Shown: piece after piece, positions 1 to 5,127 of the stretch | Layout: every line of letters begins with the position of its first letter | How positions within the stretch are numbered: the first letter of the stretch is position 1 | NCBI GenBank assembly: GCA_026122915.1 | Contig: JAGIXO010000075.1 | Span: 1 to 8,187, forward strand | Length of the DNA stretch: 8,187 nt | Source: Candidatus Electronema nielsenii | Lineage (GTDB): Bacteria > Desulfobacterota > Desulfobulbia > Desulfobulbales > Desulfobulbaceae | Reading direction: 5' to 3' | Program-made: the position numbers and the translations under genes | Notes under the pieces: model-generated | Databases searched by the model: none | Seen by the model: only the letters and a program-made list of their open reading frames with translations | Told to the model about the DNA's origin: nothing

Positions 1-82
1 TTTTAAAACGATCTAAAAACTGAAATACTATAGCGTGTGAAAAACGCACACATCCATTCACCTTTCTTCCATCCAAGGCAGT

Positions 83-1573
83 ATGGAACAGAGCGAACAA
101 CGCATGAAATCTTCTGAAATCCGCTATCGGCGGCTTTTTGAAGCGGCAAGAGACGGCATCTTGATCCTTGATGCCGAAACAGGGAAGATTGCGGATGTGA
201 ATCCCTTTTTGGTGGAAATACTGGGCTATTCCCGTGAGGATTTTTTAGGAAAGAATCTTTGGGAGATAGGGGCATTCAAAGATATTGACGCATCAAAGGC
301 CGCGTTCTCGGAACTGAAGCAGAAGAAGTATGTCCGCTACAACGATCTGCCGCTGAAGACCAAAGACGGTCGCCTGATTGCGGTGGAGTTTGTCAGCAAT
401 GTCTATCTGGCCGATCAGGAGGAAGTGATTCAGTGCAATATCCGCGACATTACCGAACGAAAACGAATCGAAACGGCTTTGCTGAATGCCCACGTTGAAC
501 TGGAGCAGCGGGTCGAGGAGCGCACAGCTGAACTCAAGACGGCACTGACTGAAATCAGCCTGTTGAAAGAACAGGTTGAGGCGGAGAATCTCTTTTTCCG
601 CAGAGACTTGCGGATGAAGTATCAGTTCAATAAAATTATTGGCCAAAGCAGCGGTCTCAAGGATGTTCTCCGCATGGCCGAGCAAGTGGCTCCCGGCAGC
701 ACCACGGTGCTGATCCTCGGCGAAACCGGCACTGGCAAAGAACTGATCGCTGCCGCTATTCACGACATGAGTCCGCGCCGAGAACTCCCGATGATCACGG
801 TCAACTGCGCGGCACTGCCAAGCAATTTGATCGAAAGCGAGCTGTTCGGGCGTGAGAAAGGAGCATACACCGGGGCTGACACCAAGCAGTTAGGCCGGTT
901 TGAAATTGCTGACGGCTCCACTCTCTGCTTGGATGAAATCGGCGAACTGCCGCTCGAACTGCAAGCGAAACTGCTCCGGGTCATCCAGCATAACGAGTTT
1001 GAGCGGTTAGGATCGTCCCGCACCGTCAAAGTGGATGTGCGCATCGTAGCCACCACCAACCGCAATCTTGAGGAAGAGGCCAGCAAGGGCAGATTCCGTT
1101 CAGACCTGTATTATCGGCTCAATGTCTTTCCCATCACGGTGCCGCCCCTGCGGCAGCGGAAAGAAGATATTCCGATGATGGTTCACGCCTTTGCCGAGCG
1201 GTATGCGAAAAAGCTGGGTAGAAATATCACTTCTGTCCGCAAAGAAACGATCAAGGCCTTGCAAGAGTACGCTTGGCCCGGCAACATCCGGGAGCTGGAA
1301 GGTGTCATTGAGCGGGCAGTGATTCTCTGCTCTGGCCCAGTGCTGTATCTCACGGACGAGCTGAAGATTCTCTCTCCCATTCCCACATCGTCTGACAAGC
1401 AGACCTTAGAAGAGAAGGAACGGAATCACATCATGAAAATTCTTCATGAAACCCGCTGGCGGATTGAGGGCAAGGACGGTGCCGCCCTGATTCTTGGCAT
1501 CAATGCCAGCACCTTGCGCGCACGAATGCACAAGCTCAACATCTGCCGCCCCCAAACGCAGTCACCGGATTAA
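83..1573 (+). CDS. PAS-domain sigma-54-dependent transcriptional activator (Fis-type HTH)
   Basis: A 496-residue bacterial enhancer-binding protein that would use ATP hydrolysis to open sigma-54 RNA polymerase promoters. An N-terminal PAS/PAC sensor (about residues 12-128, ending in IRDITERKR) is followed by a coiled-coil linker (about 130-175) and an AAA+ domain. The AAA+ domain has Walker A GETGTGKE (213-220), the sigma-54 contact loop as GAYTGA (260-265) rather than GAFTGA, Walker B LCLDE (281-285), sensor I ATTN (323-326), arginine-finger region FRSDLYYR (338-345) and WPGNIREL (398-405). A C-terminal Fis-type helix-turn-helix lies at about 458-486 (RWRIEGKDGAALILGINAST). There is no receiver domain and no membrane segment, so it is probably a cytoplasmic direct sensor; the PAS ligand is unknown. 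The ATG at 83 follows a weak AAGG; Met8 (position 104) is an alternative start. In-frame stops at 14 and 38 prevent a longer protein. A sigma-54 promoter lies just downstream, which suggests its target. Confidence 0.96.
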   Translation: MEQSEQRMKSSEIRYRRLFEAARDGILILDAETGKIADVNPFLVEILGYSREDFLGKNLWEIGAFKDIDASKAAFSELKQKKYVRYNDLPLKTKDGRLIAVEFVSNVYLADQEEVIQCNIRDITERKRIETALLNAHVELEQRVEERTAELKTALTEISLLKEQVEAENLFFRRDLRMKYQFNKIIGQSSGLKDVLRMAEQVAPGSTTVLILGETGTGKELIAAAIHDMSPRRELPMITVNCAALPSNLIESELFGREKGAYTGADTKQLGRFEIADGSTLCLDEIGELPLELQAKLLRVIQHNEFERLGSSRTVKVDVRIVATTNRNLEEEASKGRFRSDLYYRLNVFPITVPPLRQRKEDIPMMVHAFAERYAKKLGRNITSVRKETIKALQEYAWPGNIRELEGVIERAVILCSGPVLYLTDELKILSPIPTSSDKQTLEEKERNHIMKILHETRWRIEGKDGAALILGINASTLRARMHKLNICRPQTQSPD

Positions 1574-1601
1574 ACGCCGCAAAGCTTTCTCCTCCCTCGC
1601 C

Positions 1602-1637
1602 CCTCAATATGCTAAGGTTTTCGGCCAAATATTGAGG
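1602..1637. promoter_or_regulatory. Inverted repeat, candidate activator-binding site (UAS)
   Basis: Perfect 9+9 inverted repeat: CCTCAATAT (1602-1610) and ATATTGAGG (1629-1637), arm centres 27 bp apart. It lies 29 bp after the activator gene and about 86 bp upstream of the -24/-12 promoter, the usual place for an enhancer site of a Fis-type sigma-54 activator. The alternative is a terminator hairpin for the activator gene. The 18-base loop and the absence of a T-run directly after the stem make that less likely but do not exclude it. Confidence 0.5.
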
Positions 1638-1699
1638 AAAGCATCGCAGTAGCATCTTCCCTTTTGTTTCAAGCACCGCGCAACTCCTCTTTATACAAC

Positions 1700-1712
1700 A
1701 ATCTTTTATTTA
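1700..1712 (+). promoter_or_regulatory. Possible IHF site between UAS and promoter
   Basis: AATCTTTTATTTA matches 11 of 13 positions of the IHF consensus WATCARNNNNTTR, in a locally AT-rich stretch. It lies between the inverted repeat and the sigma-54 promoter, where IHF normally bends DNA so that the activator can reach polymerase. The match is weak in isolation and AT-rich DNA gives chance hits, so the position is the main support. Confidence 0.3.
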
Positions 1713-1722
1713 TCCAGCAAAC

Positions 1723-1738
1723 TGGCCCGCAGTTTGCA
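1723..1738 (+). promoter_or_regulatory. Sigma-54 (-24/-12) promoter
   Basis: TGGCCCGCAGTTTGCA fits the sigma-54 consensus TGGCACG-N4-TTGCA at every fixed position but one (C for A in the -24 element), with the exact GG-to-GC spacing. The start of transcription would be near 1749, giving a leader of about 107 nt before the GTG at 1856. A gene for a sigma-54 activator sits immediately upstream and an inverted repeat lies about 90 bp upstream, as expected for this promoter class. It should drive the collagen-like lipoprotein genes and perhaps more of the downstream cluster. Confidence 0.8.
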
Positions 1739-1813
1739 ATAGTGTTTGTATGCTTGCGTTCATTCGGCCCTTGCCGGAGAAGACCTTGCAGAAGCATTCG
1801 AGAGAAAAATCTC

Positions 1814-1831
1814 AGCAATGAACTCATTGCT
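1814..1831 (+). promoter_or_regulatory. Palindromic leader hairpin, copy 1
   Basis: AGCAATGAACTCATTGCT is a perfect 8+8 palindrome with a 2-base centre, inside the predicted leader of the first collagen-like gene and 24 bases before its start. The palindrome and the following GATCGCATTCAC recur almost unchanged at 2487-2514 before the second gene. It could be an operator or an RNA hairpin acting on translation. It could also simply be part of the duplicated block. Confidence 0.5.
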
Positions 1832-1855
1832 GATCGCATTCACTAAAGGATATCC

Positions 1856-2371
1856 GTGAAAAAGAATAATCTCACCTCGTCGCCTGTCAGCAATATTTCA
1901 AGGAAAACAGCCGGAAGTGCTGCCCTGTTTATCGGTTTATTCTTGGTGCTTTCGCTGATTGCTTGCAATGGCCCTCCTGGGCCGACGGGACAGACCGGTA
2001 ACACTGGCAACACCGGAAATACTGGAAATACCGGCAACACTGGAAATACTGGCAAAGCCGGAGCTGAGGGTGCGCAAGGCAACCAAGGTAACACCGGGGA
2101 TACCGGTTATACAGGTGCCAAAGGAAAAACTGGCAACACTGGAAATACCGGCAATACCGGAGCTGATGGTGCGCAAGGCAACCAAGGCAACACCGGGGAT
2201 ACGGGAGACACCGGTTATACAGGTGCCAAAGGCAATACCGGCAACACTGGAAATACCGGCAAAGCCGGAGCTGAGGGTGCGCAAGGCAACCAAGGTAACC
2301 AAGGTAACACCGGAGACACCGGCAAAAAAGGCTCAGGTGCTACAGTAATTATCGAAAAAGAAAAAGAATAA
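1856..2371 (+). CDS. Collagen-like repeat lipoprotein, copy 1
   Basis: A 171-residue predicted lipoprotein. The GTG start is preceded by AAAGGA (1845-1850), and the same GTG-AAA-AAG start context occurs in copy 2. The N-terminus has a basic region, a hydrophobic helix (about 20-36) and a lipobox L-I-A-C with Cys37 as the lipidation site, so the protein should be anchored in the cell envelope. From Gly39 there are 40 uninterrupted Gly-X-Y triplets, mostly GNT, with GAE/GAQ/GNQ/GDT/GYT/GAK blocks repeating every 11-12 triplets. It ends in a 13-residue tail, GSGATVIIEKEKE. Such tracts form collagen-like triple helices in bacterial surface proteins. Proline is rare and the Y position is usually Thr, a residue that is glycosylated in some bacterial collagens such as Bacillus BclA. 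No globular head domain is present. It is the first gene after the sigma-54 promoter. Confidence 0.9.
   Translation: MKKNNLTSSPVSNISRKTAGSAALFIGLFLVLSLIACNGPPGPTGQTGNTGNTGNTGNTGNTGNTGKAGAEGAQGNQGNTGDTGYTGAKGKTGNTGNTGNTGADGAQGNQGNTGDTGDTGYTGAKGNTGNTGNTGKAGAEGAQGNQGNQGNTGDTGKKGSGATVIIEKEKE
1970..2329 (+). repeat. 9-bp (Gly-X-Y) coding repeats, 40 units
   Basis: Forty consecutive nonamers coding Gly-X-Y, typically GGN-AAY-ACY. Synonymous codons vary irregularly between neighbouring units, so the DNA is less uniform than the protein. Longer blocks of 11-12 triplets (about 99-108 bp) are also repeated, which suggests growth by block duplication. Confidence 0.9.
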
Positions 2372-2486
2372 CAATCGAGTTTATGAACTGCGGACGTTTG
2401 AGCGGTCAGCAGACATGTTGGAAGGGAAGTGTTTGGCAGTTCGTGGAGGTTTCTCTGAATTCCGGGCTGGTTCAAAAAAATCCTCG

Positions 2487-2502
2487 GCAATGAACTCATT
2501 GC
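2487..2502 (+). promoter_or_regulatory. Palindromic leader hairpin, copy 2
   Basis: GCAATGAACTCATTGC is a perfect 7+7 palindrome with a 2-base centre, nearly identical to the sequence at 1814-1831 and placed 29 bases before the second collagen-like start. No -24/-12 promoter is evident in the gap 2372-2531, so copy 2 is probably read through from copy 1. Retention of the palindrome in both copies is the reason to list it. Confidence 0.5.
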
Positions 2503-2531
2503 TGATCGCATTCACCAAGGGAGAAGTTGCT

Positions 2532-3026
2532 GTGAAAAAGAACAATCTTAGCTCATCGCCTGTTACCAGTGTTTCAAGGAAAGCAGCCGGAAGTGCTGCC
2601 CTGTTTGTCGGCATGTGCCTTATGCTTTCACTGACTGCCTGCACTGGCCCTCGCGGCCCTCGCGGCAATACTGGAAGCACCGGAAATACTGGCAACACGG
2701 GCAATACCGGTTATACCGGAGCTTCTGGAGACACCGGCTACACAGGTGCAACCGGGGCCACTGGTGCGCAAGGAAACCAAGGTAATACTGGAGATACCGG
2801 AGACACTGGCTATACAGGTGCCACCGGAAGAACTGGAAATACCGGCAACACAGGAGATACCGGAGCTGACGGTGCGCAAGGAAATCAGGGCAACCAAGGC
2901 GACACTGGGGATACCGGCGAAACTGGTTATACAGGTGCCACCGGAAGAACTGGAAATACCGGCAACACCGGAGCAACTGGCAACAGAGGCCCAGGTGCTA
3001 CTGTGATTGTTCAACCAGAATTATGA
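2532..3026 (+). CDS. Collagen-like repeat lipoprotein, copy 2
   Basis: A 164-residue paralogue of the gene at 1856. I chose the GTG at 2532 because AAGGGAG (2517-2523) precedes it by 8 bases and the encoded N-terminus aligns with copy 1 from residue 1. The frame stays open upstream to 2415, but that extension has no better start. The first 37 residues are 27/37 identical to copy 1 and end in lipobox L-T-A-C with Cys37. There are 38 uninterrupted Gly-X-Y triplets from Gly39 (GNT, GYT, GAT, GDT, GRT), then GPGATVIVQPEL. The shared GATVI/V tail suggests that the short C-terminus matters. Compared with copy 1 it has GAT and GRT where copy 1 has GAK and GKA, so the two strands may form homo- or heterotrimers (inference). 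Confidence 0.9.
   Translation: MKKNNLSSSPVTSVSRKAAGSAALFVGMCLMLSLTACTGPRGPRGNTGSTGNTGNTGNTGYTGASGDTGYTGATGATGAQGNQGNTGDTGDTGYTGATGRTGNTGNTGDTGADGAQGNQGNQGDTGDTGETGYTGATGRTGNTGNTGATGNRGPGATVIVQPEL
2646..2987 (+). repeat. 9-bp (Gly-X-Y) coding repeats, 38 units
   Basis: Thirty-eight consecutive Gly-X-Y nonamers. A block running GDT-GYT-GAT-GRT-GNT-GNT or similar recurs around GAQ-GNQ segments, comparable to the 11-12 triplet period in copy 1. Confidence 0.88.
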
Positions 3027-3028
3027 AC

Positions 3029-3044
3029 CGCAGACGATTCTGCG
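3029..3044 (+). other. Small hairpin after second collagen-like gene
   Basis: CGCAGA-CGAT-TCTGCG forms a 6-bp stem with a 4-base loop, 2 bases past the stop codon. There is no T-run, so it is unlikely to terminate fully. The sequence after the first collagen-like gene (about 2382-2412) resembles it but pairs less well, which suggests the duplication extended past the stop codon. Confidence 0.3.
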
Positions 3045-3070
3045 AACAGCAAAAAGGAACGGAGATACTT

Positions 3071-3376
3071 ATGTCACAATACGAAAAACACCCTAATCAT
3101 TTTGCGATGTTTTTTTTGATGGGCGGCGCACTGGGCGCATTAGCAGGCATCTTTCTTGCCCCAAAGTCGGGAAAAAGACTGCGAGCTGATCTCAGGAATA
3201 AAGGCAGCGAAGCGGTCGATGATACCAAGGAAATGTACGCTGATGTTAGCACCAAGGCAAAAGAGATCATCGAGGAAGCCGAGCATCAGGCAGAAGCCTT
3301 GAAGAAGGAGGCGGAACGCTATCTCTCAGAGGCCCGCCTGCGGGTGAAAGAAATCTTTGCCCGAAGTGAAGAATAG
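3071..3376 (+). CDS. YtxH-like small membrane/coiled-coil protein
   Basis: A 101-residue protein with one N-terminal membrane segment (about 12-30, FFLMGGALGALAGIFLAP). The YtxH-type junction APKSGKRLRADL follows, then a long charged amphipathic helix or coiled coil (about 40-98) rich in Lys, Glu and Ala. YtxH family proteins are small general-stress proteins of unknown mechanism in many bacteria; the Bacillus member belongs to the SigB regulon. The ATG at 3071 is preferred because ACGGAG lies just upstream and the membrane segment then falls near the N-terminus. The frame is open back to 3023, overlapping the previous stop codon, but that extension (MNRRRFCEQQ...) lacks a ribosome site and would be translated intergenic DNA. 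It is 44 bases after the second lipoprotein gene. Confidence 0.85.
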   Translation: MSQYEKHPNHFAMFFLMGGALGALAGIFLAPKSGKRLRADLRNKGSEAVDDTKEMYADVSTKAKEIIEEAEHQAEALKKEAERYLSEARLRVKEIFARSEE

Positions 3377-3414
3377 AGAGACTGAGCAGCCGAGTCTGAA
3401 CCTCTGGAGAGGCC

Positions 3415-3828
3415 ATGGAAATACTGCTGGTAATCAGCGTCACGGTCATTGCGGCGGTCATGGTGATGAGAGCTGTTTTTGAGATTCTTGCTCTTGTCCA
3501 AGTTCGCCGTGCTGCTCGAGAGGCCGAGAAACTGCTTGCTTCGGTCAGCCGTGAAGTCAGCTCGATTTCCACTGATGTCAAAAGTCTTGTCCAAGCCATT
3601 CATGAGCAGGCGGAACGAGTCGAAGACAGCATTGAAACCTTCCATGACATGGCTGCTTGGATGAAAGCATTTCAGTCCGAGGTCAAACCGGGAATCGAAG
3701 AGACCTTGTTACAGTTAGCCGCAGTCCTTGGTGGCGTGCGGCGAGGTGTCGAAGCTGTCACCAGCAGTATGTATGGAAAGAAAGCAAGTTCTGAAAAATC
3801 GCAGCACAGGAGAAATCATAATGAATGA
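3415..3828 (+). CDS. DUF948-like membrane-anchored coiled-coil protein
   Basis: A 137-residue protein with an N-terminal membrane helix (about 3-28) followed by a long predicted helix: the heptad-like region RRAAREAEKLLASVSREVSSISTD and on to about 115. The tail is charged (KKASSEKSQHRRNHNE). The layout resembles DUF948-type proteins, which often sit next to YtxH genes; that family name is tentative. GGAGAGG (3406-3412) precedes the ATG. The stop codon overlaps the next start by 8 bases, so translation of the two genes may be coupled. With the YtxH-like protein it could form a membrane-associated coiled-coil pair (inference). Confidence 0.75.
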   Translation: MEILLVISVTVIAAVMVMRAVFEILALVQVRRAAREAEKLLASVSREVSSISTDVKSLVQAIHEQAERVEDSIETFHDMAAWMKAFQSEVKPGIEETLLQLAAVLGGVRRGVEAVTSSMYGKKASSEKSQHRRNHNE

Positions 3829-4006
3829 GCATTCAGGTACGAAAGATCGTGCAGAAGGACAATTCCATCAAGTCAATGGAAAGATCAAGGAAGTTGTCGG
3901 TAATATGTTTGATAATCAATATCTGGAAACCGAAGGAAAGAAAGAAAATCTGTCGGGTAAAGTTCAGGATAAAGTCGGCCAAGTGAAGAAGGTTTTTGGG
4001 ATGTAG
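3821..4006 (+). CDS. CsbD-like stress protein
   Basis: A 61-residue hydrophilic soluble protein typical of the CsbD family in size and composition. It shows the pattern KDRAEGQFHQVNGKIKEVVG, then a GKKENLSGKVQDKVGQVKK repeat. CsbD-like proteins are abundant stress-induced proteins of unknown mechanism; Bacillus CsbD is SigB controlled. The ATG at 3821 follows ACAGGAG (3806-3812), and the alignment of family features supports it over the longer open frame from 3728. It begins inside the last codons of the DUF948-like gene. Its leader GGAGAAATCATAATG resembles those of the small charged genes downstream (GGAGAAATCGCAATG). Confidence 0.9.
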   Translation: MNEHSGTKDRAEGQFHQVNGKIKEVVGNMFDNQYLETEGKKENLSGKVQDKVGQVKKVFGM

Positions 4007-4023
4007 GAATGATGCGTTTGAGA

Positions 4024-4071
4024 TGAAAGGATGATTGAAGAAAAGCAGGGCAGTTAGTCTGATTTTCTTCA
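4024..4071 (+). repeat. Intergenic box-plus-hairpin element, copy A
   Basis: The box TGAAAGGATGA (4024-4034) is followed by a 9-bp stem, TGAAGAAAA (4036-4044) with TTTTCTTCA (4063-4071), and an 18-base loop. It is the most diverged of five similar elements that follow csbD and each small charged gene. Its 3' arm carries TTTT but no run follows it. Possible roles are partial termination or protection of the upstream message. Confidence 0.5.
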
Positions 4072-4096
4072 GGAAGCAGCAAAGGAGTTGCTTGTA

Positions 4097-4267
4097 ATGA
4101 AGAGTGAGAAGCCAAGAAGAAAGGGTCAAAGTGTAGTGAAATTCCATCAAATGCTAGGCGGAATTTATTACACTGCTGGGAAGCGTACTGATCGCCAGAA
4201 GATGAAGACAGAAGAGAGAGAAGAAGACGCAGCCGCCAGCAAGATTGAAGACGAGCCGGTGCTGTAA
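4097..4267 (+). CDS. Small charged protein, family member 1 (56 aa)
   Basis: A 56-residue ORF with a good ribosome site, AAGGAG (4082-4087), 9 bases before ATG. The N-terminal half is basic (MKSEKPRRKG) with a short mixed segment, VVKFHQMLGGIYYTAGK. The C-terminal half, DRQKMKTEEREEDAAASKIE, resembles the segment DRQKARDEEREKRAAEKVQA of the gene at 4725. This links it to the run of small charged proteins that follows. It is not recognised as any named family. Probably cytoplasmic, since it has no signal or membrane segment. The function is unknown; position after csbD and before two further relatives suggests a stress-related role (inference). Confidence 0.65.
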   Translation: MKSEKPRRKGQSVVKFHQMLGGIYYTAGKRTDRQKMKTEEREEDAAASKIEDEPVL

Positions 4268-4274
4268 GCAGGAT

Positions 4275-4317
4275 TGAAAGGATAAAGCAGAAGAAGCAGG
4301 CAATATCGCCTGCTTCT
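4275..4317 (+). repeat. Intergenic box-plus-hairpin element, copy B
   Basis: The box TGAAAGGATAAAG (4275-4287) is followed by a perfect 10-bp stem: AGAAGCAGGC (4292-4301), loop AATATC, GCCTGCTTCT (4308-4317). The next bases are GTGAGCATATCC, nearly the same as after copy D. No T-run follows, so efficient intrinsic termination is not obvious. Confidence 0.7.
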
Positions 4318-4347
4318 GTGAGCATATCCGCAAAATGAGAAATCGCA

Positions 4348-4596
4348 ATGAACGAGAATACAAAGCAACCGAACAGCAATTGCCAACCTAATTGCCCGCC
4401 AGAAAATGACTCGCAAAAGGCGAAGGATAAGCATAACGAGGACACGAAGCACGCTGATCAACAGAAGATGAAAGATGACGACAAGGCGAAGGATAAACAC
4501 AACGAAGACACGAAGCACGCTGATCAGCAGAAGATGAAAGATGACGACAAGGCGAAGGATAAGCATAACGAGGACACGAAGCACGCTGATCAGTAG
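4348..4596 (+). CDS. Small charged repeat protein, family member 2 (82 aa)
   Basis: An 82-residue, extremely hydrophilic protein that should be intrinsically disordered. A short N-terminus (MNENTKQPNSNCQPNCPPEN, two Cys) leads into a 22-residue unit, KAKDKHNEDTKHADQQKMKD plus DD. The unit is present twice in full (24-45, 46-67) and once as 15 residues (68-82) ending at TAG. In the earlier units the codon at that place is CAG, so the stop looks like a single C-to-T change. Reading on would add 17 residues before TGA at 4648. The ribosome site is poor (AATGAG where the next gene has AAGGAG in an otherwise identical leader). It shares the MxENxxQP start with the gene at 4725. The function is unknown; composition resembles desiccation- or stress-type disordered proteins, but no specific family is recognised. 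Confidence 0.65.
   Translation: MNENTKQPNSNCQPNCPPENDSQKAKDKHNEDTKHADQQKMKDDDKAKDKHNEDTKHADQQKMKDDDKAKDKHNEDTKHADQ
4417..4593 (+). repeat. 66-bp tandem coding repeat (2.7 copies)
   Basis: Near-identical 66-bp units at 4417-4482 and 4483-4548, then a partial unit at 4549-4593. Only a few third-position differences separate them, such as AAGCATAACGAGGAC against AAACACAACGAAGAC. The near identity suggests a recent or homogenised expansion, so copy number probably varies between strains. Confidence 0.9.
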
Positions 4597-4638
4597 AAGA
4601 AGAAAAAGCACTTGGACAGCAGGCGTAACGGATTCAGC

Positions 4639-4682
4639 GTAAAGAGATGAAGTGGAAGAGGCAGGTAGTTCGCCTGTCTCTT
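4639..4682 (+). repeat. Intergenic box-plus-hairpin element, copy C
   Basis: The box GTAAAGAGATGAAG (4639-4652) is followed by a 10-bp stem with one G-U pair: AAGAGGCAGG (4656-4665) with CCTGTCTCTT (4673-4682), 7-base loop. Upstream bases GCGTAACGGATTCAGC parallel GCGTAAACGATTGAGC before copy E, so the two copies are close relatives. Confidence 0.68.
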
Positions 4683-4724
4683 TGAAGTCTATTGTTAAAT
4701 AAAATCAGCAAAGGAGAAATCGCA

Positions 4725-4880
4725 ATGCACGAGAACATAGAGCAGCCGAAAAAAAAGAGCCAGCCAGAAGGTGACTTTCCAAAGAATACGAGTAAGCATG
4801 ATGATGTAAAGCCCGATGATCGTCAAAAGGCGAGAGATGAAGAGAGAGAGAAGAGAGCAGCTGAAAAAGTGCAAGCGTGA
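4725..4880 (+). CDS. Small charged protein, family member 3 (51 aa)
   Basis: A 51-residue, strongly charged, probably disordered protein. It starts MHENIEQPKKK and ends in the helix-prone stretch DRQKARDEEREKRAAEKVQA. The ATG at 4725 is chosen over the upstream in-frame ATG at 4692. It has AAAGGAG (4710-4716) 8 bases before it and its leader, GGAGAAATCGCAATG, matches that of the gene at 4348. The start MxxxIEQP is shared with the gene at 4959 and the DRQK-EER segment with the gene at 4097, tying the small proteins together. Its TGA stop lies within box copy D. The function is unknown. Confidence 0.7.
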   Translation: MHENIEQPKKKSQPEGDFPKNTSKHDDVKPDDRQKARDEEREKRAAEKVQA

Positions 4881-4918
4881 AAGGATAAAGCAGGAGATGA
4901 GGCAATCTTGCCTTTCTC
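4877..4918 (+). repeat. Intergenic box-plus-hairpin element, copy D
   Basis: The box GTGAAAGGATAAAG (4877-4890) overlaps the stop codon of the preceding gene. The hairpin is weaker than in other copies: AGGCA (4900-4904) with TGCCT (4909-4913), 4-base loop, plus outer GAG (4894-4896) and CTC (4916-4918). It is followed by GTGAGCGTATCC, as after copy B. Confidence 0.6.
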
Positions 4919-4958
4919 TGTGAGCGTATCCCCATAGTTTGAGTAAAGGAAAATAGCA

Positions 4959-5117
4959 ATGAATGATGATATTGAGCAACCGAACAATGATGCACAGAAA
5001 GTGAAATCAACAACTGGTGCTGCTCCTGCAAAGCAGGATGATCACAAGAAGAAAGAAGGCAAGCAGGAGAAACCGGCTGACAAAAAAGCCGACAAGGGAC
5101 ATGGTCATCACGCGTAA
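4959..5117 (+). CDS. Small charged protein, family member 4 (52 aa)
   Basis: A 52-residue Lys/Asp/Gln-rich protein with no hydrophobic segment, too short for most gene callers. It begins MNDDIEQPNN, like MHENIEQPKK of the previous gene, has a central Ala/Thr stretch (STTGAAPAKQ) and then a lysine-rich half ending in KGHGHHA. The terminal His cluster could bind metal, which is speculation. AAAGGA (4945-4950) lies 8 bases before ATG and the leader ends in GCAATG like its relatives. It is the last of the four small genes before the BON-domain gene. Confidence 0.65.
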   Translation: MNDDIEQPNNDAQKVKSTTGAAPAKQDDHKKKEGKQEKPADKKADKGHGHHA

Positions 5118-5127
5118 ACGATTGAGC

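Noticed and set aside
3..31. Sigma-70 promoter TTAAAA-N17-TACTAT before the activator gene
   Set aside because: Spacing is ideal, but both boxes are poor matches and the region is AT-rich, so I could not support it.
1664..1846. 60-codon + strand ORF in the gap before the first lipoprotein
   Set aside because: It overlaps the sigma-54 promoter and leader, has no ribosome site, and its product has no recognisable features.
1959..2348. Alternative-frame ORFs on both strands across the collagen-like repeats (also 2620-3014)
   Set aside because: The 9-bp repeat keeps all frames open. Only the Gly-X-Y frame has a signal peptide, a lipobox and a ribosome site.
1970..2987. CRISPR-like or satellite repeats
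   Set aside because: The period is 9 bp with coding third-position variation and no unique spacers. It is a protein repeat.
4645..4686. 12-codon leader peptide (ATG at 4646) in hairpin element C
   Set aside because: The reading frame is not kept in the other four elements, and two of them have ATA in place of ATG.
5016..5031. TGG-N10-TGCA match inside the fourth small gene, as a second sigma-54 promoter
   Set aside because: Only the GG and GC positions fit, it lies within a coding region, and no suitable start for it is nearby.
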